Source: Zychaea mexicana (taxonomy: Eukaryota; Mucoromycota; Mucoromycetes; Mucorales; Lichtheimiaceae). From it: a DNA stretch of 64,000 nucleotides. The translations under genes were made by a program, and so were the position numbers. The stretch covers positions 1-64,000 of the forward strand of contig NW_026516830.1 of NCBI RefSeq assembly GCF_025766255.1, given 5' to 3'. Below the pieces are notes generated by a model. It did not search any database and was not told the DNA's origin. It worked only from the letters and a program-made list of their open reading frames with translations. Below, piece after piece: positions 22,153-33,568 of the stretch (positions are counted from its first letter, which is position 1; each line of letters begins with the position of its first letter).

Positions 22153-22383
22153 ATGTCAGCAAGCCACACAGAATTCTCTCCACGCCCATCCGATGAAGAA
22201 ATCTTGGCAGAAGTTGAGCAGTACAGGGCGATGTGTAAGGCTTACCTAGGCAAGATTAAGGAAGGCTTAACGGACGACTACAAGTACTTATACTTATATC
22301 CAAGAGACGTCATGGATGAGATAGATGAAGCAATGGCAGAATTTCACGAAAACCAATGTACTTCAAAGCAAACCAAAAAGTAA
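22153..22383 (+). CDS. Small Helitron-associated protein (intact copy)
   Basis: A 76-codon frame from ATG 22153, about 310 bp inside the 5' end of Helitron A and upstream of Rep on the same strand. Recognisable stretches are SPRPSDEEILAEVEQY near residues 8-23 and DEIDEAMAEFHE near residues 56-67, in an acidic, probably helical protein with no Cys and no membrane segment. Homologues sit at the matching place in Helitron B (47.14-47.29 kb) and in mini-Helitron E (35968-36200). Such conservation in three elements argues for a real protein. I recognise no known family. Possible roles: helper or regulator of transposition, or a captured host gene. Confidence 0.6.
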   Translation: MSASHTEFSPRPSDEEILAEVEQYRAMCKAYLGKIKEGLTDDYKYLYLYPRDVMDEIDEAMAEFHENQCTSKQTKK

Positions 22384-22962
22384 CTTTCTATTGATACAAT
22401 AAATAAACAGTCCAAAATCGTATATATTATATATTGTTTTAAGAAAACAAGCGATACAAGTGTATTTTGGATTTAGAGAGGTAGTGTTCGGAGGGGATAG
22501 AACAGACACACCATCACATATAATTTAAAGACAGCAGTAGCTGGTCGATTCGAAGTGCGGATGCTACTAAATGCCTGTCATACATAAACAACATCAAAAA
22601 GGAAGTTGACATTGTGCTGTTCTTTCTCTTACTCCTTTTTCTCAGCCATCTCTACTGCAGTACCTCTATTTACTTTGACTTTATTACACATAATTTTACA
22701 CAGTGTACAGTAATCTTTACTTTTTTAGGCATATATCATTGTTAGACACGCCATCTCAATCTTCTAATCCTGACATTTTGACTTCCTGACATGACCTTGA
22801 GCGTTGAGAATATAAGCAAAAAGTGCTTTTCAAAGAGAGTTTTGCTGCTGAGATCATAATAGTTATTGTGTGCAACAAAGAAACAAGAGCTGCACTATAT
22901 ACTGCTCTTCTCTCTTCTCGCATTTCAAAACTCACTTCTAATCTTCACTTCAATCAACAAAC

Positions 22963-25900
22963 ATGTCAACTCCAATTTGCCCTTCATGCAGCTTGCCCGG
23001 CCATCAACGCATTTCGCACCGCAACTGTCTTCATAATCCCGCTCGGTTGCAAATGCGTCAGCAAAATGAACATGAAGCTGGAATTGAAACCGAAGAACGC
23101 GTTCCTGTGTGTTCAAGCTGTGGGCAAGAGGGTCATCATCGCTCCACCAACCGATTGTGCCCAAACAATCCTGCAAACCAGGCTGCTCAAAACGTTAGTG
23201 ACCATATCTATACCAGCTATACTTGCTATTCGTTGATATATAGTCATCGGCTGTTAGAAGCTTGAGCATTCAGTATATCAATTAATGATCCTTTACTTCA
23301 TGTAGATGCATAATATCGCCCGTGCTGTTGCAGCTGTGATTCCTCCCCGGCACTATTTTGGTCGCATGGACAGGGAATGCTCTAATTGCCATACACGTCT
23401 TTGGATTCAAGAGCGCATCTCAAACTCTTCCCAAGTACGACCTGCATTTAGCCTATGCTGTGACCAAGGAAGTGTCCGATTGCCACCCCTTTCCCCCACC
23501 CCTCCTGAAATTTCCCGTTTGTTGCGTGGCACGGATGAGGCCTCCACCCAATTCCGCACAAACATCCGCGCATACAACAACTCCCTCAGTTTTACTTCGC
23601 TTGGTGTCCACGTTGATCAGACAGTAGCCAACTCCATCGGTGGTGCGTACAACTTCTGCATCCACGGTAGTATCCACCATTGAATCGGGTCTATTTTGCC
23701 TGCCGACAACACAACAAGGCCCGCTTTCGCGCAAATCTACGTTCACGACCCGTCGACTGAGCTGCAAACCCAACAGTCCGTCACAAACGCTACGTTGATC
23801 AATGAAACGCTACAGATTTTGCAGGATATGATGCACCGCATCAGCCTATTCGCGACATCATTTCGCAACATGGCCGAAATTGCTCACAATAAAGGCATGG
23901 CGGATGTGAGAATGGTTATCAGGGCTGAAGGGGTACCCGATACTCGCCGCTACAACCGCCCCACTACTGGTGAAATCGGCATTTTGATCGTCGATGATAA
24001 TGGTACAGATGTTGGCAATCGCGATATCGTTCTAAGAACGAGATCCAATCAGCTACAAAACATCAGTGAAATGCATCGCTTTTATGATGCTATGCATTAT
24101 GTTCTCCTTTTCCCCCAAGGTATACTTACAGAAAATGATTTTGTCCTGAGTTCCATCATGAGTTATTTCCATTGCATATTAAGTGTTCGTAATAGGAGAT
24201 GAAGGCTGGACGATTGAGGCTCGCATTGACGCTGGCAGCAAAATCACTGTCATGGATTGGTACAAGTTCCGGCTCATGATACGCGGCAATGACAGTGATG
24301 CAAACAGACATGATCTTCATCGTTTCGGCAACCTGTATCAGCAATATATCACTGATGTTTATGCAAAGATGGAGTCCAATCGTTTGAGCTTCATCCGCTG
24401 TAACCAAGACCGTTTGCGTTCGGACCTGTATCGCAATGTGGTAGACGCTGTGCATCTTGGAGACAATGATATGACCAGTGTTGGACGGCGCGTTATCCTG
24501 CCATCATCCTTCATTGGTTCCCCTCGGCATATGCAGCAGCTGTACCAAGACGCAATGAGTATTGTTCGTCGTTTCGGCAAACCGGACACATTCGTCACCT
24601 TTACTTGCAATCCTCACTGGCCTGAGATTCAAGAAAATCTTCTTCCCGGTCAATCAGCATCTGATCGCCCTGATCTGTCAGTACGAGTTTTCAGATTGAA
24701 ACTTAAGCAGCTTATGAACGATCTTACCAAGGATAAGATTCTGGGCACTGTTGTCGGACATGTCCATACAGTAGAGTTTCAGAAGCGTGGTCTCCCACAT
24801 GCCCATATATTACTTATTCTTGCTGGAGAAGATAAGCCTACTAGCCCAGCCCACTGTGATGCAATTGTTTCTGCCCAACTTCCCGACAGCAATCATCCTA
24901 CACGCGCGACAGTTGAACGGCATATGATGCATGGTCCTTGCGGGCTTCTCAACCCACGCTCACCATGCATGGTCGATGGTAGATGCTCGAAGCGCTACCC
25001 TAAACAGTTTTCTGACGAAACACAATGGAACGACGACGGTTACCCGCTTTATGTGAGACCTGATAATGGTCACTATGTCACCAAAAATCGCGTTAATCTC
25101 GACAATCGCTGGGTTGTACCGCACAACATATACCTTCGTGCCAAATATGATGCTTACATCAACGTCGAAATCTGCTCCTCCATACAGTCCATCAAATACG
25201 TTTACAAATATGTTTATAAGGGCCACGATCGTGCATCTGCCGTAGTGTCACAGCGTCAAGCGACAAACAACAATGATGATGATGGTCAACCAATAGACGA
25301 GATCCGCACCCACCTCGACGCCTGCTATGTCTCCGCTTCAGAGGGTTGCTGGCGTTTGTTTTCGTTCTCCCTTCACCAAGAATTTCCTGCGCACCAGCGT
25401 TTGGCCGTCCACTTGGAAGATGAACAAACTGTTCATTTCGATGAGGATGATACTCCGGGGAACGTAATCGAAGGCCGTGCGCATGAAACAACTTTGACAG
25501 CATGGTTTCAGTACAACTGAGAGAACCCAGACGACGCCATTGCCTCTGACCTTCTTTACGTCAATTTCCCGGAGCACTTTGTATTTGTTCAGCGCACACG
25601 TCGCTGGAAAATACGTGAACGAGGTTTTGGTGGTACAATCGGTCGTGTCTATGTTGTTTCCCCCTGCGAAGTTGAGAAATTTCATCTTCGACTTTTGCTG
25701 TATCATGTTGCCGGTGCCACCAGCTTTGAATTTTCGCGGACAGTAGATGGTGTACTGATGCCATCATTCCAGGCAGCAGCACGAAGACGTGGCCTGTTGA
25801 CGGGGCAAGAAGAATGGCATCAATGCCTTGATCAAGCTCAAACGTATCAACGCCCCCATGCTCATCGTCAGCTATTCGCAGTCATTGTGGCTTTCTGTCA

Positions 25901-27677
25901 ACCCGAAGATCCATATGATTTATGGCTTCGTCACCGCGATAGCATGGTTGAAGACTTTCTGTACACAGCCCGCCAAGATTTAAACGATCCAAATTTGCCC
26001 ATCACGGATGCCATTTATGACCAAGGCCTTTTGGATATTGAATTGGTGCTCTCTGGATTGTCAAGATCGCTTCTTGAATTTGATGGGTTTGTGCTTCCAG
26101 CCAACCCAAACAATTATGCCAACAATGAGCCTTTGTTGATTCGTGAGCACCGTCGACTTGTGGAACGATTTGCCCTGATGTCTGCTCCTCAACAAGAGTT
26201 TAACGAACATCAGCAATCTGTCTTTAATGCAGTCAATGCATCTTTACGCCAAGCGGCAAATCAGCCAAAGGTGCATTTTGTGGATGGCCCTGGTGGTACT
26301 GGAAAGACATATCTTTTCAATGCACTCCTCCAACATGTTCGTCGTGGCGGAGATATTGCGCTCGCTGTAGCTACAAGTGGTACTGCCGCTTTGTTACTCG
26401 ATGGTGGACGAACTGCACACTCAACGTTCAAAATACCTTTAGAGGTCAACGAAACAACAGTGTGTAGCTTTACCCCACGCTCCGATACCGCGCAGCTTAT
26501 ACGTTTGGCAAGATTGATCATCTGGGATGAAGCATCCATGATCAGTAAAAGCGTCATTGAGACTGTAAACAGGAATATCCAGGATCTCTTGAGACATGAC
26601 GATCCCGCGCTTGCCGATGTTCCGTTTGGTGGAAAGATCATGGTCTTTGGTGGTGACTTTCGCTAGGTATCCAACATTGTATCCTCTCTTCTACTTTGCA
26701 TGTTTTTTACTATTAAGTGGTAGTACTCACAGTAAAGTATTTAATAATAGGCCCTTCCTGTGATACCAAATGCGTCGCGCTCGCAGATCGTACAGCAGTG
26801 CTTCAATCGTTCATCCATTTGGCCCAGCGTCACCATCCACCACCTTGAAACCAACATGCGCGTCCAGCAAGCTGCCAACACTAATGATGCAAATGAGCTT
26901 CGCGAGTTTGCTCAGTATTTACTTCGCATTGGTGATGGTGCTGAGCTGTTGGTGCCAACCACTGATGATAGAGTCCGGCTTCCAGAACGAATGCTCATGC
27001 CATGTTACAACACGTACGAGCTCATCGAAGCCATTTACGGCAGCCTTGACGCACCACACGTGGATCGCGATTACCTCATCAGTCGCTCCATTCTAACTCC
27101 AAAAAATGTCGACGTTTCAGCAATCAACGATCTGATACTCGACCATTTCCCAGGCACTATCCACGAATTCCCGAGCGCAGATACTGTGGATGATCCAGAG
27201 GATCAAATCACATACCCACCAGAGCTGCTCAATTCCATAAATCCATCCGACCTCCCACCACACTTGCTAAAACTCAAAGTCGGTTGCCCAATTATGCTTT
27301 TGAGAAACTTGCATACCCAAAGTGGTCTCTGCAACAGGACACGGCTGATTGTACGCTCTTTTCAAAGATATGTACTTGAAGCTGAAATAGCCACTGGACC
27401 TCATGCTGGCAACATTGTCTTAATCCCTCGCATAACACTCACACTATCGCAAACACGCTCGCCCATTCTCTTCAAACGCACCCAATTCTCTGTTCGCCTG
27501 GCATTCGCTATGACCATCAATAAGGCACAGGGTCAAACTTTCAACACTGTCGGCCTCTACTTGCCTGAACCTCCGTTCACGCATGGTCTACTCTATGTAG
27601 CCATGTCGCGCGTCCGCACCCCTTCATCCATCAGAATCATGTTAGATCCTGAGAACTCACGTATCGCGGGTCAGTAA
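22963..27677 (+). pseudogene. Helitron A Rep-helicase (RepHel), three point stops
   Basis: Exons 22963-23193, 23306-24119, 24196-26666 and 26751-27677 with phase-matched GT..AG introns. Exon 1 encodes two zinc knuckles (CPSCSLPGHQRISHRNC; CSSCGQEGHHRSTNRLC), exon 2 a further C-x2-C module (CSNCHTRLW). Exon 3 holds the Rep nuclease with HUH motif (KRGLPHAHILL) and tyrosine motif (KYVYKYVYKGHDRA), then the PIF1-like helicase with Walker A (DGPGGTGKTY) and Walker B (LIIWDEASM). Exon 4 has the C-terminal helicase motifs (TINKAQGQTF; YVAMSRVRT). Rep nicks and joins single strands in rolling-circle transposition. In-frame stops at 23681 (TGA), 25518 (TGA) and 26664 (TAG, where related copies have CAG at the exon end) probably inactivate it. 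Confidence 0.9.
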
Positions 27678-28177
27678 GGCCAAAGCACAAGAAATGTTGT
27701 TTTTCATGAAGTTCTTCTATAATTCTTTTTGTCACCTACTCTATTTTTACATCGCCCATTCTCTTTTTCTACATCGCCTATTCTTTTTTTTATATTGCCT
27801 ATTCTCTTTTTTTCTCGCCTATTCTCTTTTTATCAATATCACTACATCATCTTTGTCAACACTTCTTTTCGCATTGCATTCTAAACTGGAGATAGTTAAG
27901 TATCCAACTTTGACGACTTTCTATGATAGACTACTTCGCACTGCATAATGATCTTGCTTTTGTTTTTGAAAACAGACAATAAGCATCTAAGACCAAAACA
28001 TTGATCCAACCTCGCTTGACAGGGGGGTTTGGGGGGCTTGCCCCTACTTGGGGGTCAAGGGGGGAACCCCCTTGCGACGTGTTTCCGTTGAATGACACGG
28101 AGCGAAGCAGAGGGGCTCATTCATCCGAGCGAAGCGAGGAAGGACCGCTAGTAAATACTTAAAAATTATATTACTTA

Positions 28178-28450
28178 TGATGCGTAGTGGGATAAAATGA
28201 TGTTTTTAGTATCTCCGTAACTCTGCATTTCAGTAGTACACATGACTTTTGCTATTCCCTATTTCTACCACTTCATTGTTATTCATCATTCTTTACCCTT
28301 TTTCTTTACTCTTGATATCACACATTTATCTGTAACTTTGACCAGTCTGTAGTACTGGTGAGTATATCTTATCCAACTTAACAATCCATTCCAATATTCT
28401 AACATATCAAATAAAGGTCATTTTCTGTGTCTTAAATTTATTACGGGTCA
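28178..28450 (+). repeat. 5' long terminal repeat
   Basis: 273 bp, TG..CA ends. It should carry promoter and polyadenylation signals; an AATAAA-like AAATAAAGG lies near its 3' part (28412). Two substitutions separate it from the 3' LTR. Confidence 0.95.
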
Positions 28451-28522
28451 TCTTTTGGTGCTCACTAGAGGGAGGGCACTGCAATTTATCGTCAAGCCGA
28501 TCGGAAGCCACAACAGTCGTTT

Positions 28523-30016
28523 ATGCCGCCTTCCAACCAAAGCAGTACGCCCTCAAGCGATACTAAATCTTTGCATTCATCCTCGGACTCTGATACGACA
28601 TCTTCGAGAATGGCGAACGTCAGACCCCCGAAACTCAAGAAGAAGAGTGAAGCAAAAACGTGGCTTTTACTCTTCAGCTCTCTTGCGGAGGCTAATAATT
28701 GGAGCGACTCCCAAAAGTTAGCTTATGCTTTGACCAGCATGCCCCAAGAAATGTCAACCTGGGCACTCCATAAAGGCTATACAACATGGAGGCAATTTGT
28801 ACCAGCATTCAAGGAAAAGTATTGTAAACGCGTTGACCTCACCCGTACTGTGGAAAAACTCTGGGCGTTGCACATGGAGAAACGATACGCCAGATTGCGT
28901 GACTATGTCCATCGATTTGACGAATTGAAGATGCGTTACGAACGCGGCATAACCGAACGGGAGGTGGAAGCTGCCGAAAAGTCACGCGTTCCTGCAAGTA
29001 ACGAGGGTGAAACACGAAACACTTTTGTACCAGAACCAGTGGTCACCATCACGCCTGAAGCTTTCGTCGGGATGTTTGTCCGCGGTCTCATGCCTGACAG
29101 TTTACGTCTGTATGTGTCATCTGCTGCCCCACAGGACGTTGAGGCTGCAGCAGAAATTGCAAAACGAGCCAGCTACGGACAATATCACGATCACGACACT
29201 GACTCGGATGACTTCATTTCATCCGACAACGATTGCCTCAAAACAAAAACGTGCTCGTCTAGGCGAACGGTCAAGTTGTCGAGTAGTGACTATAACAAGA
29301 CACGAACGAAAGAAGGCTGCTCTGATTCCATCGAACTATTAATCCAAGGTGTTAATCGTATGACAACTGCCATCGACAAGATGAACGGATCCAAGCAAGC
29401 ATCGCCTGATGGACCTGGTGATAACAAGAAACCCTCGTCGAAGGCGCACCACAAGTCATCGAATACACGCGTATGCTATAATTGTCAGGCGCCTGACCAC
29501 ATTGCAGCCCATTGCCCAAACCCATGCAAGTATTGCAGAGGCTCGCATTCCCATTTTCAATGCGAAAAGTATCCAAAAAGAAATCAAGCCTCCTCATCCG
29601 CTTTGTTAATTACGTCGACGCATGAAAGCAGTATTGCCGAAAAGGAAGACTTCTACGCCATCAAAAGGAAGAGCAACGAGCATCAAGGAAGTGCATCTAC
29701 GCAACCACCACGGCAGAAGATTAAGGTGTCAGATGTTCCAGCTAGAGATGCTCCCAACGCGCCGAAAGCATCTGCTGTGCATCTGACCGAGTCCCCCTTG
29801 GATGCAGGCAGCTTGATCGAGCGTCAAGTGTTTCATGTCTCATTGGCGCAATTGGCCGATTTGTCTCCACAATTGCGAACGCAAATCAAGGGCGTTTTGA
29901 CGAAGCATCATCGCAAGGCACCACAACCCCAATCTATGCACTTGCTCGAGGAGGACAAAGAAGAAACTACTCAGACCAATCATTTGCCTGAAGGCGATAG
30001 CGCCCCCCATACTTAG
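28523..30016 (+). CDS. gag: Gag polyprotein
   Basis: 497 codons from ATG 28523, 73 bases after the LTR. A retrotransposon gag capsid-like region (WALHKGYTTWRQFVPAFKEKY; LRDYVHRFDELKMRYERG) is followed by a CCHC zinc knuckle (CYNCQAPDHIAAHC) and a second Cys/His cluster (CKYCRGSHSHFQC). Gag packages the RNA in cytoplasmic particles. It ends in TAG at 30014; the protease frame continues in the same phase without another stop, so read-through could produce Gag-Pro. Confidence 0.9.
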   Translation: MPPSNQSSTPSSDTKSLHSSSDSDTTSSRMANVRPPKLKKKSEAKTWLLLFSSLAEANNWSDSQKLAYALTSMPQEMSTWALHKGYTTWRQFVPAFKEKYCKRVDLTRTVEKLWALHMEKRYARLRDYVHRFDELKMRYERGITEREVEAAEKSRVPASNEGETRNTFVPEPVVTITPEAFVGMFVRGLMPDSLRLYVSSAAPQDVEAAAEIAKRASYGQYHDHDTDSDDFISSDNDCLKTKTCSSRRTVKLSSSDYNKTRTKEGCSDSIELLIQGVNRMTTAIDKMNGSKQASPDGPGDNKKPSSKAHHKSSNTRVCYNCQAPDHIAAHCPNPCKYCRGSHSHFQCEKYPKRNQASSSALLITSTHESSIAEKEDFYAIKRKSNEHQGSASTQPPRQKIKVSDVPARDAPNAPKASAVHLTESPLDAGSLIERQVFHVSLAQLADLSPQLRTQIKGVLTKHHRKAPQPQSMHLLEEDKEETTQTNHLPEGDSAPHT

Positions 30017-30685
30017 GGTAAAGTGAACGGGCAGCCGCTACGTATAATCCTGGACGGTGGTTGTACCTCGGTGATTGCAAGTCTGAACCTCATCAAGAAA
30101 TTGGGAATCGAAGAAATCGACCAGGTCAATCGTCCATTGCAACTTGGTGACGGTCATTATGCGTCGCCTGTTGGTCGCGTCCCTAGTTTGTCCATCTCTA
30201 TTGGTGACTCACCAGCAAAGAATTTTAGTGCTCTTTGCTTGGATGTGACAAGCTATGATTTGCTTCTTGGAAGACATGCTCTTCACGATCTTCAAGTCGT
30301 TACCGATTGGAAATACCACCGGTGGTCGGTCTATACACCCAATGGACTTCGGCCAATGGACGTTGAATATACCGCAATCCCAACCAAGGATAAACCAATG
30401 CCACAAGAACACGATACTGATTCTGCAGACGAATCTGAATGCGACGATGTACAAGATATGCTGTTAATGGTTTCGGTCCAAAAGGAATCACAGGACGAGG
30501 AGCTCTGGCGTGAGAGCTCTATCGACGACCGTCTTGGCGATCTGCCCGAGGAAATTCAGGCAAGAAGTGATTTGAATCCAGTCATCAAAGATCAACTCAT
30601 ACAGTTAGTCCAAGACTACAAGCACATCTTTGGCACTTCATACAAGCATCTGGCCCAAACAAATTTTTTAAACCTTCCATATTGA
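30017..30685 (+). CDS. Retroviral-type aspartic protease region
   Basis: In phase with gag after the TAG and with no ATG nearby. The active-site loop reads ILDGGCTSVIAS where most relatives have a D-T/S-G triad; the flap side and LLLGRHAL motif are present. The frame ends at TGA 30683 after a T-run (TTTTTTAAAC); the RT-proximal peptide resumes one base downstream-shifted (+1). Either a T-run indel or +1 recoding is needed to reach RT. Confidence 0.8.
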   Translation, partial: GKVNGQPLRIILDGGCTSVIASLNLIKKLGIEEIDQVNRPLQLGDGHYASPVGRVPSLSISIGDSPAKNFSALCLDVTSYDLLLGRHALHDLQVVTDWKYHRWSVYTPNGLRPMDVEYTAIPTKDKPMPQEHDTDSADESECDDVQDMLLMVSVQKESQDEELWRESSIDDRLGDLPEEIQARSDLNPVIKDQLIQLVQDYKHIFGTSYKHLAQTNFLNLPY

Positions 30686-32099
30686 CACCGGCGATGCAAA
30701 GCCTATCTATCATCGTCCGAATCCGCGTATGTCACATTCAGAGCTGGAACACCTAAAACAAGAACTTGAAAGTATGGTCTCGAACGGCATTTTGGTTCCA
30801 ACCACCCATGATCGCAATAACGCTCATATGGGAGGATGGAGCTTCCCTTGTCGTTATGTACGTAAAAAGAACAATGAATTGCGCTTGGTGACGCAGTTTC
30901 AATCATTGAACAAGGTGACGGCGCGTGACACCTGGCCTCTGCCGGATATTACCTCTTTGGTCGAACAACTGGGAAAAAGTGGTACCAAGGTGTATACTAC
31001 CATCGATCTTCTCAAGGGGTTCAATCAAATCAAGTGCGACGAAATATCAAGAAACAAGTTGACCATCGCGACCCCTTTTGGCAACTACTCATATACCGTA
31101 CTCCCGTTTGGAGTAGTCAATGGTCCGCACGCATGGTCTCGCGCTATCTTTTTGGCTATGCAACCTTTCTTGGGAAGGTTTGTCGAGGCATTCATTGATG
31201 ACATTACTGTATATTCCCCTGATTTGGACTCGCATCTCGATCACTTGCGTCAAGTTTTTCAGCGATTGGAAGAAGTAAATATGCGAATCAACGCCAAGAA
31301 AGCAAATTTCATGCGTGAATCGGTCGAAGTACTTGGATTTGTCGTCAGTCCCCAAGGTATTCATCCTAGTGACAATCATTTGTCACGTATTCAAGACTAT
31401 CCAAGGCCTACAAACCCTACTGCGGTGCGAGCTTTCTTGGGACTATGCGGCTTTCTTCGACGACATGTTCAGAATTTTGCGATGATTACTGCTCCTTTGG
31501 TTGCTTTGACGAAGAAGAATCAGTCGTTCGTTTGGGATGATACGACGGAACAAGCTTTTCTGGATACGAAGAAGGCTTTGGCGAAAAGCTCCTTGTTGTC
31601 CTTCCTGGATCCATCTAAACTATACCACCTGTACTGCGATGCTTCGGATATTGGCATTGGTGCAGTGCTTGCTCAGGTACAATCCGATGGTTCTCTGCAG
31701 CCAATATGTTTCCTATCTCGCAAGCTTCAACCAGCCGAAGTGCGATATGCCACAGTTGAGAAGGAGTTGCTTGCAATTGTTTACTCACTGCACAAGCTGC
31801 GCAAGTACCTACTCGATAAAGTGTTTACAATTTGGACCGACAATTCGGCAGTGCGTTTCTTGTTCTCTAAGGGTGTCGATAACAACAGTAGCATGAGACT
31901 ACAACGTTGGGTTCTGGCGTGTCAAGAATTTCGCTTCAAAACGAGACATATTCCTGGAAAAATGAACAATGCGGCGGATGCCCTTTCGCGATATCCACCG
32001 GCGGAAGTACCAGGAGAACCAAGTGGCGAAGACAATCTGGAGGACTTATACGACCACAACTTCTTGATCATGGAAACGTGGTACGAGCCCGATCTGTAG
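30686..32099 (+). CDS. Reverse transcriptase and RNase H
   Basis: The frame is open from about 30680; the first ATG is 30729. RT motifs include LRLVTQFQSLN, YTTIDLLKGFNQI, LPFGVVNGPHAW and the catalytic FIDDITVYS (FxDD, as in many gypsy elements). RNase H follows with YCDASDIGIGAVL, the Glu in EKELLAIV, TDNSAVRF and NNAADALSR. The first stop is TAG 32097, after which the same frame continues into integrase. The domain sequences look intact and full length. Confidence 0.93.
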
Positions 32100-33305
32100 G
32101 AAATCTGCTATTATCTTGCCGCACCAACGAACCAGTCGTTCTCCAAGGCGTTCAAGCATAAGGCGAAAAGATTCAAGATGGTAAACGAGCATTTGTACGG
32201 AGCTGTTGGTGATCGCTGGGTCAAGATTCCACATGTTGATGAACGCGATGCTGTTCTTGAAATGTTGCATGATGGTCATGGACACTATGGAATATATGGT
32301 ACCTGGGCTCGACTTTTTGCCTCTTTTTGGTGGCCAAGCGCATATAACGACATGTGTCATTATATCAAGTCGTGCAAAGATTGCCAATTGTTTTCAAACC
32401 TACCAAGGCGGTATGCCCCAGGACGCGTTCCGGTGACGCACCTTTTTGAACAGTTTTCAATTGACTACATGGGTCCAATTACACCTCCTTCTCCAACAGG
32501 GAAAAAATATGTACTACTGGCGGTAGAACATTTTACATGCTGGCGTGTGGCGATTGCGACCGAAAAGGCCGATGCAATAACGGTGGCCGACTTTCTTTAT
32601 GACCATGTCTTCAGCATGTTCGGTCCCAGTACCCATCTTCTCTCGGATAATGGCACCCATTTTGTTTCTCAAGGCATTGAATTGTTTCTCAAGAAATTGC
32701 AAACTCATCATCGTTATATTGCGCCGCTACATCCTCAAACAAACAGAAAGAACGAAAAAATGGGAGGAACCATTATGCAAGCTATACAGAAATTGGTACG
32801 AGTCCATCCGGATACATGGGAATCTATGTTACCTGCTGTTTTGTATTCCTATCGTACGAAATCCCACGAAACCCTCAAGATCACGCCGTTCGAATTGATG
32901 TTCGGCCAAGCACTAGGCGACAACGGCAAGGACATTATGGCAGCTTTTGGGTCTACATTGGGTCATCAACGCCTTTGCAAGTTGGTGAATCGAAACGTAA
33001 AGGCTGATGAACTCATCGATTGTCCGGAGCCATCACTCGTTCAAGATTTCCAAGCAAAATTCAAACCTAGTTCACATGTTTTGCGAATCAAGGCAGTCCA
33101 TAAAGGCAAGCTCGACCACAAGTACACACCTGAGCAATTCTTGGTGGTGGCAGCATTTGCAAATAGAACTTATTTACTTACCAATGAATCAGGCCGCCTA
33201 CTCAAGAGAAGGGTTAATGAAGACACATTGCGTGCCTACTACGACCGCCAATTGAAGGTGACGATCGGGTCGGCAGCAAACAGAGTGGGGGATGATGATG
33301 CGTAG
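32100..33305 (+). CDS. Integrase
   Basis: Continues in the RT phase after TAG 32097; the first internal ATG is 32178. The HHCC zinc module is visible (HDGHGHYGIYGTW ... CKDCQLF), then the catalytic core with Asp in FSIDYMGP, Asp in LLSDNGTHF and Glu in the TNRKNEKMGG segment. No C-terminal chromodomain was found; the tail ends LRAYYDRQLKV. The final codons and the stop TAG (33303) lie inside the 3' LTR, so the LTR supplies the terminator. Confidence 0.92.
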   Translation, partial: EICYYLAAPTNQSFSKAFKHKAKRFKMVNEHLYGAVGDRWVKIPHVDERDAVLEMLHDGHGHYGIYGTWARLFASFWWPSAYNDMCHYIKSCKDCQLFSNLPRRYAPGRVPVTHLFEQFSIDYMGPITPPSPTGKKYVLLAVEHFTCWRVAIATEKADAITVADFLYDHVFSMFGPSTHLLSDNGTHFVSQGIELFLKKLQTHHRYIAPLHPQTNRKNEKMGGTIMQAIQKLVRVHPDTWESMLPAVLYSYRTKSHETLKITPFELMFGQALGDNGKDIMAAFGSTLGHQRLCKLVNRNVKADELIDCPEPSLVQDFQAKFKPSSHVLRIKAVHKGKLDHKYTPEQFLVVAAFANRTYLLTNESGRLLKRRVNEDTLRAYYDRQLKVTIGSAANRVGDDDA

Positions 33306-33568
33306 TGGGATAAAATGATGTTTTTAGTATCTCCGTAACTCTGCATTTCAGTAGTACACATGACTTTTGCTATTCCCTATTTCTACCACTTCATTGTTAT
33401 TCATCATTCTTTACCCTTTTTCTTTACTCTTGATATCACACATTTATCTGTAACTTTGACCAGTCTGTAGTACTGGTGAGTATATCTTATCCAACTTAAC
33501 AATCTAGTCCAATATTCTAACATATCAAATAAAGGTCATTTTCTGTGTCTTAAATTTATTACGGGTCA
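33296..33568 (+). repeat. 3' long terminal repeat
   Basis: Direct copy of 28178-28450. It overlaps the last codons of the integrase frame and is followed by the CTTA duplication and then AT-rich element sequence matching 17745-17810. Confidence 0.95.

Larger units (their letters stand above)
21841..28151 (+). mobile_element. Helitron A, nearly complete
   Basis: It begins TCTATTTATTAAAATC immediately after the CTAG of Helitron D and ends with the same G-rich block, GAGCGAAGCG hairpin and CTAG (28148-28151). The right flank (TAAATACTTAAAAATTATATTA) equals the sequence at 17724, identifying the AT-rich target. The left flank before Helitron D matches the other side of that target, so D and A together occupy one A|T insertion site. 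It encodes a small ORF and a Rep-helicase gene. Confidence 0.88.
28178..33568 (+). mobile_element. Ty3/gypsy LTR retrotransposon, young
   Basis: Two 273-bp direct repeats (28178-28450, 33296-33568) begin TGATGCG and end GGGTCA and differ at only two positions that I can see (near 28387 versus 33505). CTTA flanks both ends (28174-28177, 33569-33572), a 4-bp target duplication. A candidate primer-binding site starts TGGTGCTCACTAGAGG at 28456, and a purine tract (about 33281-33295) precedes the 3' LTR. Order gag-protease-RT-RNaseH-integrase defines Ty3/gypsy. It is inserted in the AT-rich element, a few bases beyond Helitron A. Confidence 0.95.

Noticed and set aside
30660..30685. A classical -1 slippery heptamer (T TTA AAC) before RT
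   Set aside because: It is in the correct phase for -1 slipping, but RT lies in the +1 frame relative to protease, so a -1 shift would not reach it.
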